DNA of 64,000 nt, taken from contig NZ_CP020821.1 in the NCBI RefSeq assembly GCF_002105755.1, positions 4,278,001 to 4,342,000 on the forward strand, given 5' to 3'. Positions within the stretch are counted from its first letter, which is position 1; every line of letters begins with the position of its first letter. Of this stretch, positions 15,100-23,687 are shown piece after piece. The DNA comes from Mycobacterium colombiense CECT 3035 (GTDB taxonomy: Bacteria > Actinomycetota > Actinomycetes > Mycobacteriales > Mycobacteriaceae). Under the pieces are notes generated by a model, which was not told the origin of the DNA, did no database searches, and saw only the letters and a list, made by a program, of their open reading frames with translations. The translations under genes and the position numbers were made by a program.

Positions 15100-16302
15100 C
15101 TAGCGGTCCGGTCTTGCGGCGCGGCGGGTGGTTTCCAGTGCGATACACAGTTCCGCCGCGGCGCGCGGTTCGCTGACCGAACGCCCCGTCCGCTGCTCGA
15201 TCTTGCGCAGCCGTTGGCGCACCGTATTGGGGTGGACGTACAGTTCCTGCGCGGCGCGCTCGGCCGAACCCCCGTGGTCGAACCACGCCTCGAGCGTGTC
15301 GAGCAGCGCCTCTCGTTCGTGCTCGGGCAACTCGTCCAGCGGACCGAGGACGTTGGCCGCGACACGACCCATCACCTCGGGTGCGGCGACCGCCGTGATC
15401 GCCATGACGTCGCGGTCGAAGACGGTGATCGGCCCGTGTTCGGGCCGTGACGCGGTCATCGCGATCCTCGCGTAGCGCAACGCGCCGGCGGTCTGCCCGA
15501 GATCCGCAATCGGAGGGCTGATCCCGATCCGGGTGGCCGTGTGCTTGCTCAGTTCCTCGATCACGGGGTCGGTCGTCTTGTTCGGGCCAAGGTGCAGGAT
15601 GCCGATCTCAATGTCGGGCTGCAGACGCCAAGCGGATGAGATCCCCCGCGCCGCGAGCCGGTTCTCGATGCCGGGCAACACCGATCGGCCCACACTGGAC
15701 AACTCCGCGCAGACCACCGTGTAGGGGCCCTGTAGCGAAATGCGCAGTGTATCAGCGGTATTCCAAAGGTCGACGGTGTCTACCAGCCGGCCGTCGATCA
15801 GCGCTTGCACCATTGCCGAGCGCTCCTGCTGGCGGTCCACCAGCTGGCGGGCCATCTCTTCCTGGTACCCGCTGACCATCGCGGTGGTGAATTCCTCGAG
15901 CGCAAGCCACATCGCCGACGAGGCACGGACCAGCCCGCCGTCGGTCACCGTCGTGGCGCGGCGCGCTTCCTGACGCAGCTCGTCCCAGAGAAAGCGAGCG
16001 CAGAGCCGGTAGGAATCCATCACCGCCGGTAGTGGAACCCCGGCGGCGGCCCGGCTACGCCCGGTCGCGGCGGCCGCCGCGGTGTCGTAATCGCGCTCGG
16101 GGGCGCCGAAGACACCCAGAATGAAATCCAGATGAGCCCGGATCGTGCCGCGCAGTTGGTCGTCCGTCACCAACGCCACGGTGCGGTGGAAGCCCACGTC
16201 GCGCCGCAGCAGCGCCAGCATGGTGTCGGCCAGCTCGTCGGCGCGCGACAGCAGGGCCGCGCCGAGTTCGGCCAATTGCGGGTCTGCCGCAGAGGCTGCC
16301 AT
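15100..16302 (-). CDS. PucR-type helix-turn-helix regulator
   Basis: A 400-residue regulator of the PucR/CdaR group. The N-terminal RsbRD-like helical part (residues 1-150) is followed by a GGDEF-like sensor region and a C-terminal PucR helix-turn-helix (about 335-390; RAAQELYVHPNTVRQRLRKI). Such proteins usually activate catabolic genes in response to substrate. It lies 49 bases downstream of the benzoylformate-decarboxylase-like gene on the same strand, so it probably controls that gene. It is convergent with cyp138, seven bases away. The effector is unknown. Confidence 0.9.
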   Translation of the reverse strand: MAASAADPQLAELGAALLSRADELADTMLALLRRDVGFHRTVALVTDDQLRGTIRAHLDFILGVFGAPERDYDTAAAAATGRSRAAAGVPLPAVMDSYRLCARFLWDELRQEARRATTVTDGGLVRASSAMWLALEEFTTAMVSGYQEEMARQLVDRQQERSAMVQALIDGRLVDTVDLWNTADTLRISLQGPYTVVCAELSSVGRSVLPGIENRLAARGISSAWRLQPDIEIGILHLGPNKTTDPVIEELSKHTATRIGISPPIADLGQTAGALRYARIAMTASRPEHGPITVFDRDVMAITAVAAPEVMGRVAANVLGPLDELPEHEREALLDTLEAWFDHGGSAERAAQELYVHPNTVRQRLRKIEQRTGRSVSEPRAAAELCIALETTRRAARPDR

Positions 16303-16351
16303 AGCGGCAGCCTAGTCCGTGGCGGTCCGTGCGAGCAGGTGCGTTCGGATA

Positions 16352-17965
16352 TCAGCCCAGGTGTGCGACTTGGGGTTTCGTGGGCACCACGATGACGGTG
16401 GGCCCATCGGCGGACAGCGCAGCCTCAAATTCTTTAATCAGCTGGTCTGTTCCGTCAACCGTGACGGCGCGGCAGCCGAAGCCGATCGCGAGCGACTCGA
16501 TGTCCAGGCCGGGCAGATCCAAGCCGGGCACGTTGGGCGTCTTTTCCAGCAAGGCAAACGATTTCAGGACAGCGTACTCGCCGTTGCGCATCACGACGAA
16601 CACGATCGGCAGCTTGTGCTGGGCCGCCGTCCAGATCGCCTGGATCGAATACTGAAACGACCCGTCACCGATGGTCGCCACTACCGGACGCTTGCGTCCG
16701 GTGGCCCGGTCGCCTAATGCGACCCCCACAGCACCGGGGACGCCCCACCCGATACCGCCGCTGCCGGTGGCGAAGAACGAAACCGGTCTGACGGCGGGCA
16801 GCCATCGCTGCTGCTCGGCCAAGGTCGACGTCGATTCGTTCACCAGCGCCGCTTCGGGCGGCTTGATGGTGCTCAGCGTCGAGTAGACCTGGTCCGGTGT
16901 CAGCGGCGCACTGGTCGCTTCGACGGTCCCCGCGCTCCGGTCGAGCGGAGCGAATGTCGGCCGGTCGGTTTCGGGGGAGATCAGTGCAGTCAGCTGCTGC
17001 AGGGCCAGTAAGGCGTCGCTGAGCAGACTGTCGCCGACCGGCGCGGCCCCGGCCAGAAATGGATCGCTGGTGATCTGCAGCAACTCGGTGCCCTCGGGAA
17101 GATAGTCGCCAGGCACGTACGGGTAGTAGCGGAACACCTGCGCGCCGACGACCACCACCAGGTCATGGCCCCGCAGTACTTCGGTGACTTCCGCGATCGT
17201 CATCGGCAACAGCCCCTGCCAGAGGGGATGGTCCTCGGGGAACGAAGCCCGGTCTGTCAATGGGCTCCCGTAGACCGGCGCGTGCACTATCTCGGCGAAT
17301 TCGACCCCGGCATCCCAGGCGCCGGCCCGGTCAACCTCGGGACCGATCACCACGGCCGGCCGCCGCGCGCGATTGATCCTGTCGGCGAAAGCACGCAACC
17401 GGTCCGCATCGGGCGCACAACGCTGGCTGGCCGTGCGAATGACCGCGGGGCCCAGCGCGGGCTTTTCCCAATCGTCAAGGGGAATCGACAGATACACCGG
17501 ACCCGCGGGCGGCTGCACCGCGATGGTGTAAGCCCGCATGAACGCCGCCGGGACGTCCTCGGCCCGCGCCGGTTCGTAGGACCACTTCACCCACGGCAAC
17601 GGCAGCTGCGTTGCGCTGGTGTTCGTCAAATATGGCTCACACAGCGACATCTCGCGGGTCTGCTGCCCGGCCGTGACGATCAGCGGGGTGTTGCTCTTGT
17701 ACGCCGCGATCAGGCTGCCCATGGCGTTGCCGGTACCCGCCGCGGTGTGCAGGTTCACCAGCGCCGGCCTGCCGGTGGACTGTGCGAAGCCGTCCGCCAT
17801 GGCCAGCACCGAGGCCTCCTGTAGCCCTAACACATAGCTGAAGTCGTCGGGGAAGTTCTTGAGGAATGTCTGCTCGGTCGAGCCCGGATTGCCGAACACG
17901 GTCGTCAACCCCAATGAGCGCAGCAGATCGTACGTGACATCCCAGACGGTGGGTGAAGACGACAT
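16352..17965 (-). CDS. thiamine-diphosphate enzyme, benzoylformate-decarboxylase-like
   Basis: ThDP-dependent decarboxylase of 537 residues, closely similar along its length to Pseudomonas benzoylformate decarboxylase (MdlC). The Pyr domain has FGNPGS with Ser29 and the catalytic Glu50; His73 matches the active-site His70 of MdlC. The PP domain carries GDGSFQYSIQAIWTAAQ. The other active-site histidine of MdlC (His281, in RYHQY) is replaced by Tyr281 in RYYPY here, so the substrate or reaction may differ. ATG at 17965. The PucR gene follows 49 bases downstream. Acetolactate synthase or another 2-keto acid decarboxylase is the alternative. Confidence 0.88.
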   Translation of the reverse strand: MSSSPTVWDVTYDLLRSLGLTTVFGNPGSTEQTFLKNFPDDFSYVLGLQEASVLAMADGFAQSTGRPALVNLHTAAGTGNAMGSLIAAYKSNTPLIVTAGQQTREMSLCEPYLTNTSATQLPLPWVKWSYEPARAEDVPAAFMRAYTIAVQPPAGPVYLSIPLDDWEKPALGPAVIRTASQRCAPDADRLRAFADRINRARRPAVVIGPEVDRAGAWDAGVEFAEIVHAPVYGSPLTDRASFPEDHPLWQGLLPMTIAEVTEVLRGHDLVVVVGAQVFRYYPYVPGDYLPEGTELLQITSDPFLAGAAPVGDSLLSDALLALQQLTALISPETDRPTFAPLDRSAGTVEATSAPLTPDQVYSTLSTIKPPEAALVNESTSTLAEQQRWLPAVRPVSFFATGSGGIGWGVPGAVGVALGDRATGRKRPVVATIGDGSFQYSIQAIWTAAQHKLPIVFVVMRNGEYAVLKSFALLEKTPNVPGLDLPGLDIESLAIGFGCRAVTVDGTDQLIKEFEAALSADGPTVIVVPTKPQVAHLG

Positions 17966-18111
17966 GAGCCGGAGTTCCCTTCGCGAGCGGACTTTTCATG
18001 CATAGGAAAAGCGCACCCACGCTGGCGCGCACTGCATCCGATGGATTAGATCTTGCGCCCGCGGGATCGCGATGTCGATGTCGTCAGCGACATCGTTGCG
18101 TGCCGTTAACG

Positions 18112-18149
18112 GTGGCGCCGCACATTGCTCGGGAAGAGCCCGGCGCCAC
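18112..18149 (-). terminator. hairpin after msrA
   Basis: Inverted repeat GTGGCGCCG ... CGGCGCCAC (nine-base arms, 20-base loop) that begins at the msrA stop codon. There is no clear U tract. A second hairpin CGATGTCG-TCAG-CGACATCG follows at 18076-18095. Together they probably end the msrA transcript before the gene downstream at 17965. Confidence 0.4.
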
Positions 18150-18664
18150 TACGGATTCGAGGTCGCCCGGCGCGGCAGTTTCCAGCCCGGGCGGATGAAG
18201 TGGCAGGTGTATCCGCTGGGATAGTGCTGCAGGTAGTCCTGGTGTTCGGGCTCGGCTTCCCAGAAGTCGCCGGCCGGGCTGACCTCGGTCACCACCTTGC
18301 CGGGCCACAGCCCGGACGCCTCGACGTCGGCAATGGTGTCCAGCGCGATGCGCTTCTGCTCGTCGTCGAGATAGAAGATCGCCGACCGGTAACTGGGTCC
18401 CCGGTCGTTGCCCTGCCGGTCTTTCGTTGTCGGATCGTGGATCTGGAAGAAGAACTCCAGGATCGTCCGGTAGTCGGTGACCGCAGGGTCGTAGACGATC
18501 TCGACCGCCTCGGCGTGGGTGCCGTGATTACGGTAGGTCGCGTTGGGGACGTCACCGCCGGTGTAACCGACCCGGGTCGAAACCACGCCCGGCTGCTTGC
18601 GGATCAGTTCCTGCATCCCCCAAAAGCAGCCGCCGGCGAGAATCGCTTTCTGCGTGTTGGTCAT
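18149..18664 (-). CDS. msrA: peptide methionine sulfoxide reductase MsrA
   Basis: Reduces the S-epimer of methionine sulfoxide in proteins, a cytosolic oxidative-damage repair enzyme. The 171-residue sequence has the MsrA active-site motif GCFWGM with the catalytic cysteine near residue 13, and the GYTGG and [14 protein letters not shown] regions. It corresponds to M. tuberculosis Rv0137c. ATG at 18664 is chosen over the ATG at 18669, which runs into a stop after one codon. It is divergent from the Rv0138-like gene. Confidence 0.95.
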   Translation of the reverse strand: MTNTQKAILAGGCFWGMQELIRKQPGVVSTRVGYTGGDVPNATYRNHGTHAEAVEIVYDPAVTDYRTILEFFFQIHDPTTKDRQGNDRGPSYRSAIFYLDDEQKRIALDTIADVEASGLWPGKVVTEVSPAGDFWEAEPEHQDYLQHYPSGYTCHFIRPGWKLPRRATSNP

Positions 18665-18772
18665 GTCATTGCCTCGCTTCGCTCGGGGGCCGAATAATCG
18701 CCGTCTTTCCCCGATTATCCTGATGTTCGTCGTCGGGTACACCTACGAGGCAAAGCTCTCGACAAACCACGG

Positions 18773-18786
18773 TAGAACGTGTTCTA
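18773..18786. promoter_or_regulatory. KstR-type box before the Rv0138-like gene
   Basis: Perfect palindrome TAGAAC-GT-GTTCTA ending eight bases before the GTG start of the Rv0138-like gene. It matches the remembered KstR consensus TnnAACnnGTTnnA exactly. KstR represses cholesterol-catabolism genes, so the operon that follows may be sterol-responsive. Confidence 0.6.
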
Positions 18787-18794
18787 GTTTTCGC

Positions 18795-19301
18795 GTGAAC
18801 AGCCCGCAATTCTCGCGTAGCGAACTGGCCGCCGCCTTCGAGAAATTCGAAGCGACCGTCGATGCGGCGGCGCAATCGCACGACTGGGACGCCTGGGTCC
18901 AGCACTACACACCCGACGTCGTCTATATCGAACACGCGGCCGGCACCATGCATGGCCGCGACGAGGTCCGCGAGTGGATCAGCAAGACGATGGGCAGCTT
19001 TCCCGGCAGCCACATGGTCGCGTTCCCGTCGCTGTGGTCGGTGATCGACGAGCCCACCGGGCGCATCATCATGGAACTCGACAACCCGATGCGCGATCCC
19101 GGCGACGGCACGGTCATCGGCGCGACGAACATCTCGATCATCACCTACGCCGGTGACGGCCTGTGGTGTCAGCAGGAAGACATCTACAACCCGCTGCGCT
19201 TCGTGCAAGCGACGTTGAAGTGGTGCCGCAAGGCGCAGGAGCTCGGCACTCTCGACGCGGACGCAGCGCGATTCATGGAGCAGTTCGGAGGCGCCCAGTG
19301 A
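18795..19301 (+). CDS. SnoaL-like/NTF2-fold protein (Rv0138-like)
   Basis: A 168-residue protein of the SnoaL/NTF2-like fold, matching M. tuberculosis Rv0138 (167). The cone-shaped fold often binds small hydrophobic ligands; some members are isomerases or hydratases, but no catalytic assignment can be made. The GTG at 18795 is chosen because VNSPQFSRSEL matches the tuberculosis start; with no ribosome site and a nearby TAGTTT, the message may be leaderless. Its stop overlaps the next gene's GTG by four bases, so the two are coupled. The KstR-like palindrome overlaps its promoter region. Confidence 0.88.
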   Translation: MNSPQFSRSELAAAFEKFEATVDAAAQSHDWDAWVQHYTPDVVYIEHAAGTMHGRDEVREWISKTMGSFPGSHMVAFPSLWSVIDEPTGRIIMELDNPMRDPGDGTVIGATNISIITYAGDGLWCQQEDIYNPLRFVQATLKWCRKAQELGTLDADAARFMEQFGGAQ

Positions 19302-20317
19302 CCACCAAACCGAAACTCGTGATCGGCGCCAACGGTTTTCTGGGTTCGCATGTGACCCGGCAGCTGGCCGCCGCCGGCGCGGACGTCCGGGCGATGGTGC
19401 GGCCGAACGCCAATACCCGCGCCATCGATGACCTTGCGCTGACCCGTTTTCACGGCGACGTGTTCGACACCGCCGTGCTGCGGGAGGCGATGGACGGTGT
19501 CGACGACGTCTATTACTGCGTCGTGGACACCCGCGCCTGGCTGCGCGATACCGCGCCGCTGTTTCGCACCAACGTCGAGGGGTTGCGCAACGTTCTCGAC
19601 GTGGCCGTCGCGCAACCGGACCTGCGCCGGTTCATCTTCACCAGCACGTATGCGACCGTGGGCCGGCGCCGCGGACACGTCGCGACCGAGGAGGACGTCG
19701 TCGGCACCCGCGGCGTGTCGGACTACGTCAAGTCCCGGGTCCAGGCCGAGAACCTGGTGATGCGGTACGTGGCCGAGGCCGGGCTGCCCGCGGTGGCGAT
19801 GTGCGTGTCGACGACTTACGGCAGCGGCGACTGGGGCCGCACCCCGCACGGCGCGTTCATCGCCGGCGCGGTCTTCGGCAAGCTGCCCTTCACGATGGAG
19901 GGCATCGAGCTCGAGGTCGTCGGTGTCACCGACGCCGCGCGGGCCATGATCCTGGCCGCCGAACACGGGCGCACCGGCGAGCGGTATCTGATCTCGGAGC
20001 GGATGATCGCGTTGAAAGAGGTGGTCCGGATCGCGGCCGACGAGGCCGGCGTGCCGCCGCCGCGGCGCTCGATCTCCGTCCCGGTGCTGTATGCGCTGGG
20101 CGCGCTGGGCAGCCTGCGGGCGCGCCTGAGCGGCAAGGACGCCGAACTCAGCCTGGCCTCGGTGCGCATGATGCGTGCCGAGGCGCCCGTCGACCACAGC
20201 AAGGCCGTGCGCGAATTGGGTTGGCAGCCGCGCCCGGTCGAGGAATCCATCCGCGAGGCGGCCCGGTTCTGGGCCGCGATGCGCGATGCCAAAGGCAGGA
20301 GTACGACTCCGGGCTGA
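19298..20317 (+). CDS. NAD-dependent epimerase/3-beta-HSD-like oxidoreductase (Rv0139-like)
   Basis: Extended short-chain dehydrogenase of 339 residues (Rv0139 has 340). An N-terminal Rossmann motif GANGFLGSH near residue 8 binds NAD(P); the active-site region shows FTSTYATVG and, at the usual YxxxK position, YVKSR, so the lysine appears to be an arginine. The substrate is unknown; sequence style is that of nucleotide-sugar epimerases and 3-beta-hydroxysteroid dehydrogenases. GTG at 19298 overlaps the Rv0138-like stop, and the KstR-type box in front of the pair suggests a lipid or sterol role. Confidence 0.9.
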   Translation: MTTKPKLVIGANGFLGSHVTRQLAAAGADVRAMVRPNANTRAIDDLALTRFHGDVFDTAVLREAMDGVDDVYYCVVDTRAWLRDTAPLFRTNVEGLRNVLDVAVAQPDLRRFIFTSTYATVGRRRGHVATEEDVVGTRGVSDYVKSRVQAENLVMRYVAEAGLPAVAMCVSTTYGSGDWGRTPHGAFIAGAVFGKLPFTMEGIELEVVGVTDAARAMILAAEHGRTGERYLISERMIALKEVVRIAADEAGVPPPRRSISVPVLYALGALGSLRARLSGKDAELSLASVRMMRAEAPVDHSKAVRELGWQPRPVEESIREAARFWAAMRDAKGRSTTPG

Positions 20318-20382
20318 ACGCCACGCCGACCGCCGTTCAGGAGGCGCTGCGGGCGCATGGTGTGCGACTAACCTCGGGCGAT

Positions 20383-21225
20383 GTGACTACCGCGCGAGTG
20401 CCCATCGATCTCACCGGGGCGCCCCAGACCATGCTGGCGACGTTGTACGCGAAGGCGCTGGACGCCGATTTCCCCAAACCGATCCTCGGCGATCGGTACG
20501 CGAAGGAGATCGTCGAGCGCATCGACTACGACTGGAAGAAGACGACCATCACCGCGCGGCGGGCGCCGTCGGTGACCACCCGCTCGGCGCACTTCGATGA
20601 GTGGACGCGCAAATTCCTTGCCGCGCATCCGCATTCGGTCGTGCTGCACCTTGGCTGCGGGCTGGACAGCCGATTCTTCCGCCTCCAGCCGGGCCCGGAC
20701 GTGCAGTGGTACGACGTCGACTACCCCGAGGTCGCCGCGCTGCGCACGCAGCTCTACCCGAGCCGGGATCACTATCGCGTGATCGCGGCGTCCGTCACCG
20801 ACCCGGCATGGCTGGCGGAAATCCCGGTCGACCGTCCCACGCTGATGATCGGGGAGGGGCTGACGATGTATCTCACCGAGCAGGACGGCACCGCGCTGCT
20901 GCGCCGGGTGGTCGGCCGGTTCGGTTCGGGGGAGCTGCAGTTCGACGTGTTCAATTGGCTCGGGATCAAGTCGCAGTGGCTCAACACCGTGGTGCGGCAG
21001 TCGGGGGCCACGCTGCGCTGGGCCATCAACGGGCCCGACGACATCGTCGAAGCCGTGCCGGGGGTGCGGCTGCTGGCCTGGGAACGATGGTTCGAGTCGT
21101 ACACCTTCGCGCAGCTGCCCCTCTCATCCCGCGTCTTGGGCCGGTGCATGTCCCAGGTTCCGGCCGTTGCGAACATGTCGCAATACCACCGCTACGCATT
21201 CGGTCCGCCGGACGGGAAGCCTTGA
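20383..21225 (+). CDS. SAM-dependent methyltransferase, leucine-carboxyl-methyltransferase-like
   Basis: Class I methyltransferase of about 280 residues from the LCM/PPM1-like group, often annotated as O-methyltransferase of polyketide type. The SAM-binding motif is VLHLGCGLDSRFFRL near residue 87-101, followed by YDVDYPEV and IGEGLTMYL. The GTG at 20383 is chosen because homology begins at about RVPIDLTG; a longer frame has none. It is an insertion between the Rv0139-like and Rv0140-like genes. Substrate unknown. Confidence 0.85.
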   Translation: MTTARVPIDLTGAPQTMLATLYAKALDADFPKPILGDRYAKEIVERIDYDWKKTTITARRAPSVTTRSAHFDEWTRKFLAAHPHSVVLHLGCGLDSRFFRLQPGPDVQWYDVDYPEVAALRTQLYPSRDHYRVIAASVTDPAWLAEIPVDRPTLMIGEGLTMYLTEQDGTALLRRVVGRFGSGELQFDVFNWLGIKSQWLNTVVRQSGATLRWAINGPDDIVEAVPGVRLLAWERWFESYTFAQLPLSSRVLGRCMSQVPAVANMSQYHRYAFGPPDGKP

Positions 21226-21273
21226 CCGCGGACACGCGTTGGACGACGGTAGGCGTCTGAAGGAGGAACCACC

Positions 21274-21654
21274 ATGGCCCACCCGGAAATCAAAGAACCC
21301 AGCGCCGGGCATCCGATCACCATCGAGCCGACCAAGGGGCGGGTGCAAGTACGTGTCAACGGCGAGCTCGTCGCCGACACCACGGCAGCGCTGGGACTGC
21401 GCGAAGCCACTTTGCCCGCGGTGCAATACATTCCGATTGCCGACGTGATACAGGACCGGCTCACTCGGACGGACACCAGCACGTACTGCCCCTTCAAGGG
21501 CAATGCCAGCTACTACAGCGTGACCACCTCGGCCGGTGACACCGTCGACGATGTGATCTGGACGTACGAGCAGCCGTACCCGGCGGTCGAAAAGATTGCG
21601 GGGCACGTCGCGTTCTACCCCGACAAGGCCGACATCAGCGTCTCGGATCAGTAG
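21274..21654 (+). CDS. DUF427 protein (Rv0140-like)
   Basis: A 126-residue single-domain DUF427 protein, the same length as M. tuberculosis Rv0140. The domain signature is clear: VNGELVADT, then TYCPFKGNASYYSV and a terminal VAFYPDKADI. The fold is a small beta barrel; its function is not established. ATG at 21274 follows GGAGGAA. It overlaps the stop of the convergent Rv0141c-like gene by seven bases. A second, two-domain DUF427 protein is encoded at 48078-48764. Confidence 0.94.
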   Translation: MAHPEIKEPSAGHPITIEPTKGRVQVRVNGELVADTTAALGLREATLPAVQYIPIADVIQDRLTRTDTSTYCPFKGNASYYSVTTSAGDTVDDVIWTYEQPYPAVEKIAGHVAFYPDKADISVSDQ

Positions 21655-22046
21655 GGGATCCACCCGGGCAGCGCGGTCGCGACCGCCCGGGTGTCGCTGT
21701 ACAGCCGCATGGAGACGATCAGCCCGTCACGGGTGTCGAAGATGCACACGAACGGGCTGTCGTACTCGACGCCGGCGGTCGTGGTGCCGGTGGCCTGCGC
21801 CTCCACCACCACGGTTTCTCCCTCGTTGACGCAGCGCACCAGGTCGATGGTCAGTTCGAGCTCCTGTTTGCGTCGCTCGACACCTCGCCGGAATGCGTCC
21901 TTGCCGCAGGGAGTGCGCGTGTAGAGCGTCCAGTAGGTGAAGTCGTCACTGAGCAGGGCGAAGCCCTCGTCGAGATCGCCGCCGTCGCTGGTGCTCTGCA
22001 GGAACATCCAGGCCAGTTCGCCCTGCGGGTCATCGAACGGCGTCAT
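21648..22046 (-). CDS. SnoaL/NTF2-like protein (Rv0141c-like)
   Basis: A 132-residue SnoaL-like protein (Rv0141c has 136). The helical N terminus is followed by a curved sheet with IDLVRCVNEGETVVVEAQATG and a DSPFVCIFDTRDGLIVSMRLY segment, the usual ligand-pocket fold. Function unknown. ATG at 22046 is taken as the start; the frame continues upstream to 22085, so a start a few codons earlier is possible. It is divergent from the DNA glycosylase gene, 63 bases away. Confidence 0.86.
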   Translation of the reverse strand: MTPFDDPQGELAWMFLQSTSDGGDLDEGFALLSDDFTYWTLYTRTPCGKDAFRRGVERRKQELELTIDLVRCVNEGETVVVEAQATGTTTAGVEYDSPFVCIFDTRDGLIVSMRLYSDTRAVATALPGWIPY

Positions 22047-22109
22047 CACAACGCAATATTGACTTGGCACGCAGTTCACGGTCAATCAGGGCAAGCGGGG
22101 AGTCGTCAG

Positions 22110-23021
22110 GTGCAGAGCGCGCGCACGGTCGTGTTTCCCGGAGCGGTCAGCTTCGGGCACACGCTGGCGCCGCTACGCCGCGGCCTCGGCGACCCATGTT
22201 TCCGGATGCCCGGTGACGGCTCGATCTGGCGCACCAGCCTGCTGCCCAGCGGGCCGGTCACGGCCCGGATCAGCCGCGTCGGGCCCGACATCGCGCACGG
22301 TGTGGCGTGGGGCGGCGGCGCGCAGGAGTTCATCGAAATGCTGCCCGCCATGCTGGGTTTCGAGGACGACGACTCGGACTTCGTGCCGCGGCATCCGACG
22401 GTGGCCGCCGCGTACCGGCGGGTTCCACACCTGCGCCTGGGCCGCACCGGGCTGGTGCTCGAGGCCCTGATCCCGGCGATCATCGAGCAGCGGGTGCCCG
22501 GTGCCGACGCGTTTCGCTCGTGGCGGTTGCTGGTGTCGAAGTACGGGACGCCCGCGCCGGGGCCTGCCCCGGATGGGATGCGGGTCATGCCGTCGGCGGA
22601 GGTGTGGCGCAACATTCCGTCGTGGGAGTTTCATCGCGCCAACGTCGACCCGCGGCGGGCGCAGACGCTGGTGACCTGTGCGCGGCGCGCCGACTCGCTG
22701 GAACGGCTGGTGTCTCGGCCGGCCGTGCAGGCGCGTGAGGCGTTGACGTCGCTGCCGGGGGTGGGGGAGTGGACCGCCGCCGAGACCGCGCAACGCGCGT
22801 TCGGCGACGCGGACGCACTGTCGGTGGGCGACTACCACATTCCGAAAATGATCGGCTGGACGTTGCTGGGCCGGCCCGTCGACGACGCGGGCATGGTCGA
22901 ATTGCTCGAGCCGATGCGGCCGCACCGTCAGCGGGTGGTCCGGCTGCTCGAAGCCAGCGGACTGGCATACGAGCCCCGCCGCGGGCCGCGGCTACCGGTG
23001 CAGCAAATCCACTCGCTGTGA
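22110..23021 (+). CDS. HhH-GPD DNA-3-methyladenine glycosylase-like protein (Rv0142-like)
   Basis: DNA base-excision repair glycosylase of the AlkA/HhH-GPD superfamily, 303 residues (Rv0142 has 308). The helix-hairpin-helix is LTSLPGVGEWTAAET near residue 215-229, and the catalytic aspartate should be in VGDYHIPK about 23 residues later. The N-terminal beta domain resembles AlkA. It would remove alkylated purines from DNA. The GTG at 22110 is preferred because GGGGAG lies upstream and SARTVVFPGAVSFGHT matches the tuberculosis start. Confidence 0.88.
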   Translation: MQSARTVVFPGAVSFGHTLAPLRRGLGDPCFRMPGDGSIWRTSLLPSGPVTARISRVGPDIAHGVAWGGGAQEFIEMLPAMLGFEDDDSDFVPRHPTVAAAYRRVPHLRLGRTGLVLEALIPAIIEQRVPGADAFRSWRLLVSKYGTPAPGPAPDGMRVMPSAEVWRNIPSWEFHRANVDPRRAQTLVTCARRADSLERLVSRPAVQAREALTSLPGVGEWTAAETAQRAFGDADALSVGDYHIPKMIGWTLLGRPVDDAGMVELLEPMRPHRQRVVRLLEASGLAYEPRRGPRLPVQQIHSL

Positions 23022-23029
23022 TCCATCGC

Positions 23030-23054
23030 GTTTTTCAACTGGGCCATCGGGTAC
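23030..23054 (+). promoter_or_regulatory. SigF-type promoter of dps
   Basis: GTTT, 15 bases, then GGGTA, 57 bases before the dps start. This fits the remembered mycobacterial SigF consensus GTTT-N15-17-GGGTA(T). M. smegmatis dps is reported to be read by SigF, which supports the call. Confidence 0.5.
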
Positions 23055-23110
23055 CCAACGGGGCAAGTAACCGTGCGTGAACCTCATGGAAGGAAGCTAG
23101 GAAAGAAGCG

Positions 23111-23659
23111 ATGACTCAGTTCACCATCCCGGGATTGACCGACAAGCAGGCGGCGCGGCTCACCGAGCTGCTGCAAAAGCAACTGAGCACCTACAACGAT
23201 CTTCACCTGACGCTGAAGCACATTCACTGGAACGTGGTTGGCCCCAACTTCATCGGCGTGCACGAGATGATCGACCCGCAAGTGGACGCCGTTCGCGGAT
23301 TTGCCGACGATGTAGCGGAACGCATTGCGGCCCTTGGTGCTTCGCCGCAAGGAACGCCCGGTGCCATCATCAAGGACCGTTCGTGGGACGACTACTCCGT
23401 CGGCCGCGACACGGTCCAGGCGCACTTGGCCGCGCTGGACCTCGTCTACACGGGCGTCATCGAGGACATCCGCCAATACATCGACGAGACAGACGAACTC
23501 GACCAGGTGACCCAGGATCTGCTGATCGGCCAGGCGGGGCAACTGGAGAAGTTCCAATGGTTCGTCCGCGCGCACCTGGAGAGCGCCGGTGGCGAGCTGG
23601 CGCACAAGGGCAAGAGCACCGAGAAGGAGGCCGCCAGCAGCGCTCGTGGCAAATCCTGA
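23111..23659 (+). CDS. dps: DNA-binding protein from starved cells Dps
   Basis: Ferritin-like Dps of 182 residues, forming dodecamers that oxidise and store iron and bind DNA in stationary phase. The ferroxidase signature HIHWNVVGPNFIGVHEMID lies near residues 37-55, with further acidic ligands in the same helix. The C-terminal tail is lysine/serine-rich (KGKSTEKEAASSARGKS), which in mycobacterial Dps binds DNA. It resembles M. smegmatis Dps1 and is absent from M. tuberculosis. A SigF-like promoter lies upstream and a strong hairpin terminator follows. Confidence 0.95.
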   Translation: MTQFTIPGLTDKQAARLTELLQKQLSTYNDLHLTLKHIHWNVVGPNFIGVHEMIDPQVDAVRGFADDVAERIAALGASPQGTPGAIIKDRSWDDYSVGRDTVQAHLAALDLVYTGVIEDIRQYIDETDELDQVTQDLLIGQAGQLEKFQWFVRAHLESAGGELAHKGKSTEKEAASSARGKS

Positions 23660-23687
23660 GTCGCCCGGCTACGACTAGGCTCCACGC

